Shown piece by piece: positions 33,499 through 40,929 of a stretch of 64,000 nucleotides of DNA (within the stretch, counting starts at the first letter, position 1; every line of letters begins with the position of its first letter). This DNA is from an uncultured Desulfovibrio sp. (GTDB lineage Bacteria; Desulfobacterota; Desulfovibrionia; Desulfovibrionales; Desulfovibrionaceae). The notes under the pieces were generated by a model. It saw only the letters and a list, made by a program, of their open reading frames with translations. It had not been told where the DNA came from and made no database searches. Where the stretch lies: the NCBI RefSeq assembly GCF_949282365.1, contig NZ_CASDOY010000001.1, positions 1-64,000 on the forward strand, in the 5' to 3' direction. The translations under genes were made by a program, and so were the position numbers.

Positions 33499-34421
33499 AT
33501 CTTGTTTCTCTGTGAAAAGATTTTAAAACGCTTTCGAATCTGTTCATTCTTGACTTTAGATTCATCCAAGAGACCTTGAACAAGACCTTTGCCAGAATGT
33601 TCAAACTCAACAGTTTTTTGATAGAGTTCGTCAAGATACCTGTTGAAAGTAACGTCAGAACTCAAATCCAAACCATCACGCAGTTTCTCGGTTAAGAAAC
33701 GACCGAAGGGGAGCAGCCGTTGACCATGACGAAGACCGACGGGAAGCTCTCCAGAGAGTTCAATCTGTTTTGCTAGGGCAGGGTTATTGCACAGAAGATC
33801 CAGCAGCTCAGGAACCACAAGAGCACCAAGACCAGGCTTACGAGACATAAGAGCAAATTCTTTCTGTCTTCCATCTTCTTTCGAGGGCCTCACTATTTTT
33901 TTGGTCACATAGCCCGCGACGTACTGCATTGTTTCTGTAGTAGCGGGATATATTTCTGTTTTTCCCATTCCCCATTCTTCATCTATGATGTCTTCCCATG
34001 CGGCAGAAACACCAAAAAGAATGCCGTGATAATGTGGCCGACCAGTTGTAGGGCCATATTCTCCACATATGTAATAACGAAACTTACCCAAATCAGAACC
34101 AAGCTCCTTAGCCAAACGTTTACGCAACCTCTTAACAAAGAGTTGTACGTCTCTTTTGGACAGCTCAAGGGAACCGCAATTAGGTAAATTTTCGTCCGTA
34201 TATGTGAGAGTAATAAAGCAAGAAGCGTCGTGCTTGTAACTCTCCAGCAGCATGCGGTGGGTCCAAACACGACGCTTATTGATTTGACAGGCCAAACATT
34301 GACCACAGGGGAAAGGAATACCTTTGAGAGCAAGGGCTTTGCGCTCCTCGCCGAACGCAACCTTGGCAAGCTTGAGAATCTTACCAGAAGGGTCACGGAT
34401 AAACGGGTTAGTACATAACAC
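33495..34421 (-). CDS. Microvirus replication initiation protein VP4 (HUH endonuclease)
   Basis: 308 residues. The N-terminus MLCTNPFIR plus PFPCGQCLACQINKRRVW carries the conserved Cys motif of microvirus VP4. Motif I is CFITLTYTDENLP, the metal-binding HUH motif is RPHYHGILFG (about 128-137), and the catalytic tyrosines are in MQYVAGYVTKKIV (about 167-179). It should nick the double-stranded replicative form and start rolling-circle synthesis. GTG start, with AGGA and GAGG upstream. It overlaps VP1 by four bases. Confidence 0.96.
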   Translation of the reverse strand: MLCTNPFIRDPSGKILKLAKVAFGEERKALALKGIPFPCGQCLACQINKRRVWTHRMLLESYKHDASCFITLTYTDENLPNCGSLELSKRDVQLFVKRLRKRLAKELGSDLGKFRYYICGEYGPTTGRPHYHGILFGVSAAWEDIIDEEWGMGKTEIYPATTETMQYVAGYVTKKIVRPSKEDGRQKEFALMSRKPGLGALVVPELLDLLCNNPALAKQIELSGELPVGLRHGQRLLPFGRFLTEKLRDGLDLSSDVTFNRYLDELYQKTVEFEHSGKGLVQGLLDESKVKNEQIRKRFKIFSQRNKI

Positions 34422-34435
34422 GCATCCTATCTACC

Positions 34436-34531
34436 TCACATGCGAATGCCAGCCCGGCGAACAAAGACAGAACGGACACGACGACGACGACCACGACGAC
34501 GACGATTACGACCACGACGACGATAAGCCAT
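34436..34531 (-). CDS. Arg-rich DNA-packaging peptide (VP8/J-like)
   Basis: 31 codons, about half Arg, starting MAYRRRGRNRRRRGRRRRVR and ending in a short hydrophobic-basic tail with VFVRRAGIRM. AAGGAGG lies seven bases before the ATG. Gokushoviruses encode a similar tiny, strongly basic protein (VP8) equivalent to phiX174 J, which neutralises and packages the single-stranded genome. It is the first gene of the phage transcript, 14 bases before VP4. Confidence 0.85.
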   Translation of the reverse strand: MAYRRRGRNRRRRGRRRRVRSVFVRRAGIRM

Positions 34532-34618
34532 AGGAAAACCTCCTTAAAAATTGAAAGCTTTTTTCCGAAAAATCTCTATGAAATTGTCAAAGAGCTCGTA
34601 AAAAACACTTAGCACCAA

Positions 34619-34646
34619 ATGTCCCATAATGATAATTATGTAAACT
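34619..34646. other. Right prophage junction (attR) = reconstituted chromosomal dif site
   Basis: XerC arm ATGTCCCATAA (34619-34629, phage-derived), 6-base centre TGATAA (34630-34635), XerD arm TTATGTAAACT (34636-34646, host). The 11-6-11 layout and the CATAA/TTATGTA core match known dif sites; the XerD arm equals that of Bacillus subtilis dif from memory. XerC exchange between host dif and a phage site gives exactly this result, so the host keeps a functional dif. The uninterrupted host site would have had the XerC arm TTGTCCCATAA. Confidence 0.85.
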
Positions 34647-34894
34647 TTTATATCCGTGACGCCTCTGCTCCACACCCAGGCGATATAAGGCATCGCCATC
34701 AGGAGCTCTGCTTTCCTGCAGTCAATGCCACAGATGGGAATGCCTAGGCGGTCATGACCCTGCGCATGCTTGACATGCCTGTCGTTTTGCCACACCTCTA
34801 AGGCATGCATGACCGCAGCACCAAACATCCCGGTTCCAGTCGTCAAAAACCATCCTCGCGGAGATTCCGGCACACGGCGTCCGCAGCCCCTGTC
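34647..34894. other. Intergenic region right of the dif site
   Basis: 248 bases between dif and the pseudouridine synthase. AT-rich near dif, then GC-rich. A leftward 109-codon frame (34544-34873) spans the junction itself, so it cannot be an ancient gene. No ribosome site is evident for the downstream gene. Confidence 0.4.
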
Positions 34895-35710
34895 ATGAAA
34901 AAAAATCTCTCCTGCTCTGCCCGCACGTCCATGCCCTACGACGTTCCATCAGGCGAAGGTGCCGAAGGTTCCCGACTGAACAAATTTATCGCCGCATCCG
35001 GCTATTGTTCCCGAAGAAAAGCAGATGAACTCATTTTTGCGGGAGAGGTCACGGTCAACGGACAGACGGAACTGTCTCCTGGACGGCGTATCCTGCCCAC
35101 GGACGAGATCATGGTGGGCGGGCAATGCTTGGCAGCCCTGCCGATGTCCTTTTCCTATATCATGCTGCACAAGCCGGTCCAGGTCATGTGTACCCTGCAT
35201 GATCCGCAGGGACGACCTACCGTGCTGGACTGCCTGACGCGCAGCATGCGTCAAACTCGTATCTATCCTGTTGGCAGACTTGATTATTTTTCAGAAGGGC
35301 TCCTGTTGCTGACTAACGATGGGGCCCTGGCCCAGCGATTGATGCATCCGCGCCACCACCAGCCCAAGACCTATGATGTCCTGATACGCGGCCAGGTCCC
35401 CCCGACGGCTCTGGAGGAAATGCGGCGCGGCATGACCCTGGCCGAAGGAGAAAAGCTGCGCCCCGTGGAGATTGAAAGCAGGATGCAGGCCAACGGACAT
35501 ACCCGTCTGCGCATGATTCTGCATCAAGGGGTCAACCGTCAGATCCGGCGCATGTGCCGGGATCTGGGCTTGACGATACTGCGGCTGAAGCGCATCCGTC
35601 TGGGACCGCTGGAGCTTGGCGATCTGCCGGTCGGGGAAAGCCGTTTTTTGTCCAGGCAGGAGATCGCCGCCCTGCTTCGCGCCGTGGATATCAGACGCCA
35701 GGAAGACTGA
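34895..35710 (+). CDS. rRNA pseudouridine synthase (RsuA/RluB/RluE/RluF family)
   Basis: About 271 residues from the chosen ATG. An S4 RNA-binding domain (SRLNKFIAASGYCSRRKADE) is followed by the TruA-like catalytic domain with the active-site Asp in YPVGRLDYFSEGLLLLTNDG and the family motif HQGVNRQIRRMCRDLG. It isomerises a uridine in rRNA; RluB (23S) is the most likely counterpart, but RsuA or RluF cannot be excluded. The start is uncertain: ATGs at 34805, 34895 and 34931 are all in frame and none has a good ribosome site. The S4 domain requires only the last. A shared terminator separates it from pgm. Confidence 0.88.
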   Translation: MKKNLSCSARTSMPYDVPSGEGAEGSRLNKFIAASGYCSRRKADELIFAGEVTVNGQTELSPGRRILPTDEIMVGGQCLAALPMSFSYIMLHKPVQVMCTLHDPQGRPTVLDCLTRSMRQTRIYPVGRLDYFSEGLLLLTNDGALAQRLMHPRHHQPKTYDVLIRGQVPPTALEEMRRGMTLAEGEKLRPVEIESRMQANGHTRLRMILHQGVNRQIRRMCRDLGLTILRLKRIRLGPLELGDLPVGESRFLSRQEIAALLRAVDIRRQED

Positions 35711-35782
35711 GCATGGTCATGCTCTCGAAACGCGCTGTTTTCTCTCGCAGCACCTGAATAGATTTCAACCGAACGAACGCAT

Positions 35783-35812
35783 AAAAAAGGACGCCAAGTG
35801 GCGTCCTTTTTT
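35783..35812. terminator. Bidirectional terminator between convergent genes
   Basis: AAAAAAGGACGCC, AAGT loop, GGCGTCCTTTTTT. The stem has tracts on both sides, serving the pseudouridine synthase and pgm. Confidence 0.95.
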
Positions 35813-35834
35813 CATATCATACTGCTGAACCGGA

Positions 35835-37475
35835 TCAGGCCAGCAGACGTTGCAACAGGGCTTGGGCTTCGGCATGCAGCGCCTGCAGATGCTGCTCACC
35901 CTGGAAGCTTTCCGCATAGACCTTGCAAATAGCTTCGGTTCCAGAAGGACGGATGGCAAACCAGCCGGCCTCACTGCAGATCTTGACCCCGCCGATGGAT
36001 GCGCCATTGCCGGGGGCCGTCGTCAGTATGCCGGTCACAGGCGACCCGGCCAGGCTTTGCAGCTGGATATCTTCCGGCTTCAAGGCTTTGAGGCAGGTGC
36101 GCACCTTATCATCGGCAGGGGCGTCCTGACGCTGATACAGCGGCGCACCGAACTGCTCTGTCAGGCTCCGATAGATCTCATCAGGCGCCCTCTCTTCCCG
36201 GGCCGTCATTTCCGCCGCCAGCAGACAGAGCAAGGGACCGTCCTTGTCCGTGCTCCAGGGGCTGCCGTCGAAGCACAGGAACGACGCCCCCGCGCTTTCC
36301 TCACAGCCCATGCCGCAGCTGCCGTCGGACAGATAAGGGACAAACCATTTGAAGCCCACAGGGACTTCAATGACCTTGCGTCCCAACTCCTGGCCTACCC
36401 TGTCCAGCATGGCGCTCGTCACCAGAGTCTTGCCGATCGCGGCATCAGCACGCCACTGGAAGCGGCTGCGGAACAGATGCCAGGCAGCTGCCGCCAAATA
36501 ATGGTTGGGATTCATCAGGCCGCTTTTTGCCACGATACCGTGCCGGTCGGAATCCGGGTCGCAGGCAAAGGAAAGATCGAAGGAATCCCGCATATTGAGC
36601 AGACCGCTCATGACATAGGGAGACGAACAGTCCATGCGGATCTTGCCGTCCTTGTCGCAGGGCACAAAGCGGAAGGTAGGATCGATGGCCGTGTTGACGA
36701 CGGTCAGATCCAGTTTGTAACGCTCGGCGATGGGATCCCAGAGGGAGAGGCTGGCTCCGCCCAGAGGATCGACTCCCAATTTGACGCCCGAAGCGGCAAT
36801 GGCGTCCATATCCAGGATCCGGGGCAAATCTTCCACATAGCGGGCCGTGAAATCGTAACCCTGCACCAGTGAGGAACGACGGGCCCGGTTGTAAGGCAGG
36901 CGCAATACATCGCAGTTGAGATGATCCAGATAGTGATTGGCCCTTCCCTCGATCCAGGACGTGACCGTGGTCTCCGCCGGTCCGCCATGCGGCGGATTGT
37001 ATTTGAAGCCGCCATCGCACGGGGGATTGTGGGAAGGCGTGATGATGATGCCGTCTGCCCTGGCCTGGCCGGCATGTTCGGCATTCCAGCAGAGGATGGC
37101 ATGGGAGACGGCGGGCGTGGCCGTGCAGGAGCCGTCATGGGAGATGCGTACCTGCACATCATTGGCGGCCAGCACTTCAAGGGCGCTGCGGAAGGCCGGT
37201 TCCGACAGGGCATGGCTGTCGGCGCCCATGAACAAGGGGCCGGCAATACCGTGCTGTTTCCGGTAATCGCAGACAGCCTGGGTTATGGCGTGGATGTGCC
37301 GCTCGGTAAAAGTCTGGGACAACGAGGATCCCCGGTGCCCGGATGTACCAAAAGCAACACGTTGCGAGGCCTGTTGCGGATCGGGAGATTCCGTATAGTA
37401 GGCGCTGACGAGAGCGGGAATATTTTCCAGCGTCTCAGGCGCGGGGAGTCGGCCAGCTTGGGGATGTATCGCCAT
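35835..37475 (-). CDS. pgm: Phosphoglucomutase (alpha-D-glucose specific)
   Basis: 546 residues, the usual size. The phosphoserine loop is IITPSHNPPCDGGFKYN, the metal loop CDPDSDRHGIV, the sugar loop GCEESAGASFL, and the phosphate loop AIRPSGTEAICKV. It interconverts glucose-1-phosphate and glucose-6-phosphate, linking glycogen or nucleotide-sugar synthesis to the glucose-6-phosphate that the glucokinase-like protein could supply. AGGAGG lies eight bases before the ATG. The frame extends 33 codons further upstream through the preceding terminator, so that extension is rejected. Confidence 0.96.
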   Translation of the reverse strand: MAIHPQAGRLPAPETLENIPALVSAYYTESPDPQQASQRVAFGTSGHRGSSLSQTFTERHIHAITQAVCDYRKQHGIAGPLFMGADSHALSEPAFRSALEVLAANDVQVRISHDGSCTATPAVSHAILCWNAEHAGQARADGIIITPSHNPPCDGGFKYNPPHGGPAETTVTSWIEGRANHYLDHLNCDVLRLPYNRARRSSLVQGYDFTARYVEDLPRILDMDAIAASGVKLGVDPLGGASLSLWDPIAERYKLDLTVVNTAIDPTFRFVPCDKDGKIRMDCSSPYVMSGLLNMRDSFDLSFACDPDSDRHGIVAKSGLMNPNHYLAAAAWHLFRSRFQWRADAAIGKTLVTSAMLDRVGQELGRKVIEVPVGFKWFVPYLSDGSCGMGCEESAGASFLCFDGSPWSTDKDGPLLCLLAAEMTAREERAPDEIYRSLTEQFGAPLYQRQDAPADDKVRTCLKALKPEDIQLQSLAGSPVTGILTTAPGNGASIGGVKICSEAGWFAIRPSGTEAICKVYAESFQGEQHLQALHAEAQALLQRLLA

Positions 37476-37532
37476 GGGTGTATCCTCCTGTCCATTTCTA
37501 CCTTTTCCCCTGCCTGCCCGCAAGTCCCGCAC

Positions 37533-37560
37533 AAAAAGAAAGGGGGGCCGAAGCCCCCCT
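37533..37560 (-). terminator. Terminator of the S1-like/degP operon
   Basis: On the minus strand AGGGGGGC, TTCG loop, GCCCCCCT, then TTCTTTTT, about 25 bases beyond the degP stop. Confidence 0.9.
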
Positions 37561-37583
37561 GAGACGGATAACACGCCGTCTTA

Positions 37584-39026
37584 TTATTTGCTCTTACCCA
37601 CAGGGACCGCGCGGAAAATATTTTCTCCACGGCGGTTGATCTGCAGCATGACGGCACCGCGCTTGCTGCCTTCCCCTGTGACGATCTTGGACAGTTCCTC
37701 AGGCGAAGACACGGGCTGACGATTGGCCTTGACGATCACATCTCCGGGGCGCACGCCGGCTTCGGCAGCAGGCTTGCCGGGATCCACATCCAGGATCAGC
37801 AGACCGCCCTTGCCTTCCAGCTTCAGGTCACGGCGTTCTTCTTCCTTGATCGGGCGAACGGTCAGGCCGAGCTGCCCCTGATCCTGCTGCTTCTGGCCGG
37901 CTCCGGCGGACGTGCCGCTGTTCACGCCGGTCTGGCGGTCGCCCAGCGTCACATCCATATCGACGACCTTGCCATTGCGCCATACGCCCAGGGTCACCGA
38001 GGTGCCCGGCTTGAGGGCAGCGATGGCTCGCAGCAGGGCGGAAGCGTCATCCACATTCTTGCCCTTGACCCTGACGATGACGTCCCCGGCCTCGATACCG
38101 GCCTTGGCCGCCGGTTCGCCCGCCAGAACGCTGGCGACCAGCGCTCCAGAGGGATGCTCCATGCCCAGGGCCTTGGCCGTGTTTTCATCCACATCCTGGA
38201 TGGTCACACCGATCCAGCCGCGGCTGACCTTTTTGCCGCTCTTGATCTGCTCCACGATACTGGCCGCCATATTGCTGGGGATGGCGAAGCCGATCCCCTG
38301 GCCGCTGGCAATGATGGCCGTATTGATGCCGATGACCTCGCCCTTCATGTTCAGCAGCGGACCGCCGCTGTTGCCGGGGTTGATGGAGGCATCCGTCTGC
38401 AGGAAGTTGTCAAACGGACCGGCGTGGATGTTGCGGTTCTTGGCGGACAGGATGCCCGCCGTGACCGTGTGATCCAGGGCAAAGGGATTGCCGATGGTCA
38501 GCAGCCACTCCCCTACCATCAGGGCATCGGAATCACCAAACTTGAGGTAAGGCAGTTCCTTCTTGGCATCCACCTTGAGCAGGGCTAGATCGGTATCTTC
38601 ATCCGTCCCCACGACAGTGGCCGTCAGCGGGGCGGACTTACCGTTGCTTTCGTCCAGCGTCACCTGGATGCTGTCGCCATCGGCCACCACATGATAGTTG
38701 GTCACGATATAACCGTCAGGCGAAATAATGAAACCGGAACCACGCGACATCTGTTTTTGCGGAGGACGCTTCCCGCGCACATTGGGACCGCCAAAGAATT
38801 CGAAGAAGCGGTCCGCTCCCGGCGGCATGCTGCGGAACATCTCGCCGAAGAATTCCTCGGGACCGGCCACCGCCGGTGAGGTCCGCTCCGCGCTGATATT
38901 GACCACAGCCGGGCCGCACTTGGCAGCCAGCTCGCTGAACTCGGGGAAGCTGGCAGCCTGGGCGAATTGTGCTGCCGTGAACAGCATCAGTGTCAGCACG
39001 GCAGGGAGAAAGTGTTTAATCCTCAT
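37584..39026 (-). CDS. degP: Periplasmic serine protease/chaperone DegP (HtrA family, Do type)
   Basis: 480 residues: signal peptide (MRIKHFLPAVLTLMLFTAAQ, cut after AQA), trypsin-like protease domain and two PDZ domains (about 260-350 and 385-475). The triad is His in VTNYHVVADG, Asp in DEDTDLALLKV and Ser in NPGNSGGPLL. It degrades or refolds misfolded periplasmic proteins. AAGGAG lies ten bases before the ATG. It starts 14 bases after the S1-like gene, so the two are cotranscribed and degP is probably expressed constitutively with it. Confidence 0.95.
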   Translation of the reverse strand: MRIKHFLPAVLTLMLFTAAQFAQAASFPEFSELAAKCGPAVVNISAERTSPAVAGPEEFFGEMFRSMPPGADRFFEFFGGPNVRGKRPPQKQMSRGSGFIISPDGYIVTNYHVVADGDSIQVTLDESNGKSAPLTATVVGTDEDTDLALLKVDAKKELPYLKFGDSDALMVGEWLLTIGNPFALDHTVTAGILSAKNRNIHAGPFDNFLQTDASINPGNSGGPLLNMKGEVIGINTAIIASGQGIGFAIPSNMAASIVEQIKSGKKVSRGWIGVTIQDVDENTAKALGMEHPSGALVASVLAGEPAAKAGIEAGDVIVRVKGKNVDDASALLRAIAALKPGTSVTLGVWRNGKVVDMDVTLGDRQTGVNSGTSAGAGQKQQDQGQLGLTVRPIKEEERRDLKLEGKGGLLILDVDPGKPAAEAGVRPGDVIVKANRQPVSSPEELSKIVTGEGSKRGAVMLQINRRGENIFRAVPVGKSK

Positions 39027-39040
39027 ACAGGGCACACTCC

Positions 39041-40504
39041 TTAGCGTTTGTTTTGCAGAGCCTTTTGCAAAGCCTGTGCCATGATGCTCATTCCGGCATC
39101 CTTGGGCGCGGAGCTGGTGTGCTGTTTCCAGGATCTGTCTTCAGCCGCGGAGACGTCCTCCATCCCTTCGGGGGCCAGGCTGATGCGGCGGGCGGTCGTA
39201 TCCACAGACTGTACCACCAGGGTCACAGTATCGCCCTTGTCCAGCTTGGAGAATTCACCGCTGTTCTTGGCATTCTTGATGACGCCGGCGGGCAGCAGGC
39301 CAGTGATACCGGGGGCCAGGCTCACGAACAGGCCGAACGGGCTGCGGCTTTCCACCGTGCCGCTCACCACACTGCCGGCGGCAAAACGCTGGGCGGCATC
39401 CTGCCAGGGATCACCTTCGGCATCACGCAGGCTCAGGGAGATGCGGCGGCTTTCCACGTTGATCTCCTTGATCTTGACGGAGATCACATCCCCCACGTTG
39501 AGCACGTCTTCGGCCTTGCTGACACGCTTGGTCCAGGACATTTCAGAAAGATGCACCAAGCCTTCCACGCCGGGCAGCAGTTCCACAAAGGCGCCGAAGG
39601 GGGCAAGACGCACGACCTTGCCTTCCACCACGGTACCGGCGGCCAGGCGGTCGGTGGCCTGCAGCCAGGGATCACCTTCAGCCTTCTTGCGGGACAGGGA
39701 GATACGGGTACGACCCTTGTCGTCCTTGCTGACGGACAGGACCTTGGCGCGCACCATGTCGCCCACGGCCACAGCTTCATCGGCGCTGCTCACGCGGGAC
39801 CAGGACAGCTCGGAAAGATGGATCATGCCTTCCACGGCAGGGGCCAGTTCCATGAAGGCACCAAAGGAGGCCAGACGGGTGATGCGGCCTTCCACGGTAT
39901 CGCCCACGTTGAGGGCAGCCAGGACTTTTTCCAGATTTTCCTGACGTTCACGATCCAGAAGGGCACGACGGGAAACCACGATATTGCGGCCGCGGTTTTC
40001 CACACGGATGATGAGGAACTGCATGGTACGGCCCACCAGCGCTTCGGCGTCCGCCACGCTGGCGCTGTCCATCTGGCTGCCGGGACAGAAGGCATTTTTG
40101 CCCATGACGCTGACGGTGTAGCCGCCCTTGCAGGTGCCGGTCACACGGCCATCCACGGGAATGCCGGCATCACGGGCGTCTTCCAGGGCAGCCATGCCGG
40201 CGCCGCTCATGGATCGGGACAGGCGGATCTCGCCGGCGGAAATACCCACAACATAGACTTCGATGCTGTCGCCGGGGGCGACGCTTTCATTGCCTTCGGC
40301 GTCAAGGATGTCCTTGCGATCCATGATACCGTCCAGCTTGATGCCCACATCCACAAAGACGGCGTCGCCAGTGATGGCAATGATGGTGCCCGTCACTTTC
40401 TGGCCAGGCTGCAAGCGGCCGGTCCCGGCTTCCTGGGCCGCAAACATGGCGGCAAAATCTTCACTGCCTTCTTCAATGGTGGACAGATTTTTTTCGTCGG
40501 TCAT
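39041..40504 (-). CDS. rpsA: S1-domain RNA-binding protein (ribosomal protein S1-like)
   Basis: 487 residues with about five S1 repeats (near 32-103, 115-184, 199-270, 286-358 and 373-445). The third and fourth are most typical: GRITRLASFGAFMELAPAVE plus GMIHLSELSW, and GKVVRLAPFGAFVELLPGVE plus GLVHLSEMSW. E. coli S1 has six domains and 557 residues, so this is either a short S1 or a second S1-like protein as seen in several Deltaproteobacteria. It should bind mRNA at the ribosome or act as an RNA chaperone. AAGGAG precedes the ATG. An acidic, alanine-rich N-terminal leader replaces the ribosome-anchoring domain. Confidence 0.82.
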   Translation of the reverse strand: MTDEKNLSTIEEGSEDFAAMFAAQEAGTGRLQPGQKVTGTIIAITGDAVFVDVGIKLDGIMDRKDILDAEGNESVAPGDSIEVYVVGISAGEIRLSRSMSGAGMAALEDARDAGIPVDGRVTGTCKGGYTVSVMGKNAFCPGSQMDSASVADAEALVGRTMQFLIIRVENRGRNIVVSRRALLDRERQENLEKVLAALNVGDTVEGRITRLASFGAFMELAPAVEGMIHLSELSWSRVSSADEAVAVGDMVRAKVLSVSKDDKGRTRISLSRKKAEGDPWLQATDRLAAGTVVEGKVVRLAPFGAFVELLPGVEGLVHLSEMSWTKRVSKAEDVLNVGDVISVKIKEINVESRRISLSLRDAEGDPWQDAAQRFAAGSVVSGTVESRSPFGLFVSLAPGITGLLPAGVIKNAKNSGEFSKLDKGDTVTLVVQSVDTTARRISLAPEGMEDVSAAEDRSWKQHTSSAPKDAGMSIMAQALQKALQNKR

Positions 40505-40610
40505 GGTATATTTGCTCCTTAAACAAATAATTTCCTGTGAAGTTCCCTTCTATAGCGCATTCATCGCCAGAAAACAACAAAGATACTGCCGTCCTCCCCG
40601 GTGGCGGCTC

Positions 40611-40645
40611 TGGCTAAAATTTGGACAGGTGGCAAAATTTTGGAC
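40611..40645. repeat. Two copies of a TGGC-AAAATTT-GGAC element
   Basis: TGGCTAAAATTTGGAC (40611-40626) and TGGCAAAATTTTGGAC (40630-40645), a 19-bp period, about 110-140 bases upstream of the S1-like start. The regular spacing suggests paired regulator sites. The TGGC part recalls a sigma54 -24 box, but the -12 GC is absent. Confidence 0.5.
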
Positions 40646-40844
40646 GTCCGGCCTTGTTTGCCCGCCGGCACGGCAGGATAAAATTAAAGTATTACATGAA
40701 ATATTTTTTACTGCTGTGCGGGTTCGGAAGGAGTAGGGTCTCCTCTATCCTGTGCTGTTACAATATATAAAAATAACCGTTCTTGAATTACATGCTTCAT
40801 ATTTCGATTTTGAGCCTCGAAAAAATTTTTTCTGACCCACAGAT

Positions 40845-40899
40845 CGAAAAAAAGCAAAAATGGCTTACAGAGGATCCTGGGCCATTTTTGCTTTTTTCG
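40845..40899 (-). terminator. Long terminator hairpin downstream of sbcC
   Basis: Near-perfect arms of about 19 bp (GCAAAAATGGC at its inner left side, GCCATTTTTGC on the right) with flanking A- and T-runs. It can work in both directions. Confidence 0.85.
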
Positions 40900-40929
40900 T
40901 TCCTCGTCCGCTGAGAGGAAACAGGGGCA

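Larger units (their letters stand above)
29894..34629 (-). mobile_element. Integrated microvirus (gokushovirus-like Microviridae prophage), 4,736 bp
   Basis: All genes run leftward: VP8-like peptide, VP4 (HUH Rep), VP1 (capsid), VP3 (scaffold), two small overlapping ORFs, VP2 (pilot), then a terminator. The borders are the 12-bp repeats TGTCCCATAATG inside dif-type sites, and 4,736 bp is a normal microvirus genome size. The DNA is visibly less GC-rich than the flanks. No integrase is encoded; XerC/XerD of the host is the expected recombinase, as for other dif-integrating phages. Every gene has an intact frame and ribosome site, so the element may still produce virions. The subfamily cannot be fixed by eye: the capsid and pilot proteins look gokushovirus-like, but the gene order differs from the Chlamydia phages. 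Confidence 0.93.
40505..40929. other. AT-rich intergenic region with repeats and a terminator
   Basis: 425 bases upstream of the S1-like gene and downstream of sbcC. It holds a tandem 16-bp repeat (40611-40645), AT-rich promoter-like DNA (40680-40860), and the long sbcC terminator hairpin (40845-40899). No ORF is supported. Confidence 0.5.

Noticed and set aside
34324..34533. Rightward frame ending in an Asp/His-rich run
   Set aside because: It is the complement of the Arg-rich VP8-like gene and the VP4 start; no ribosome site.
34500..34620. Phage promoter with TTGACA at 34590-34585 on the minus strand
   Set aside because: The -35-like hexamer is good, but no acceptable -10 lies at 16-18 bases.
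34544..34873. 109-codon leftward frame across the right phage junction
   Set aside because: It joins phage and host DNA through dif, so it can exist only since integration; no ribosome site.
40611..40645. Sigma54 promoter
   Set aside because: TGGC is present, but the required GC of the -12 element is missing at the right spacing.
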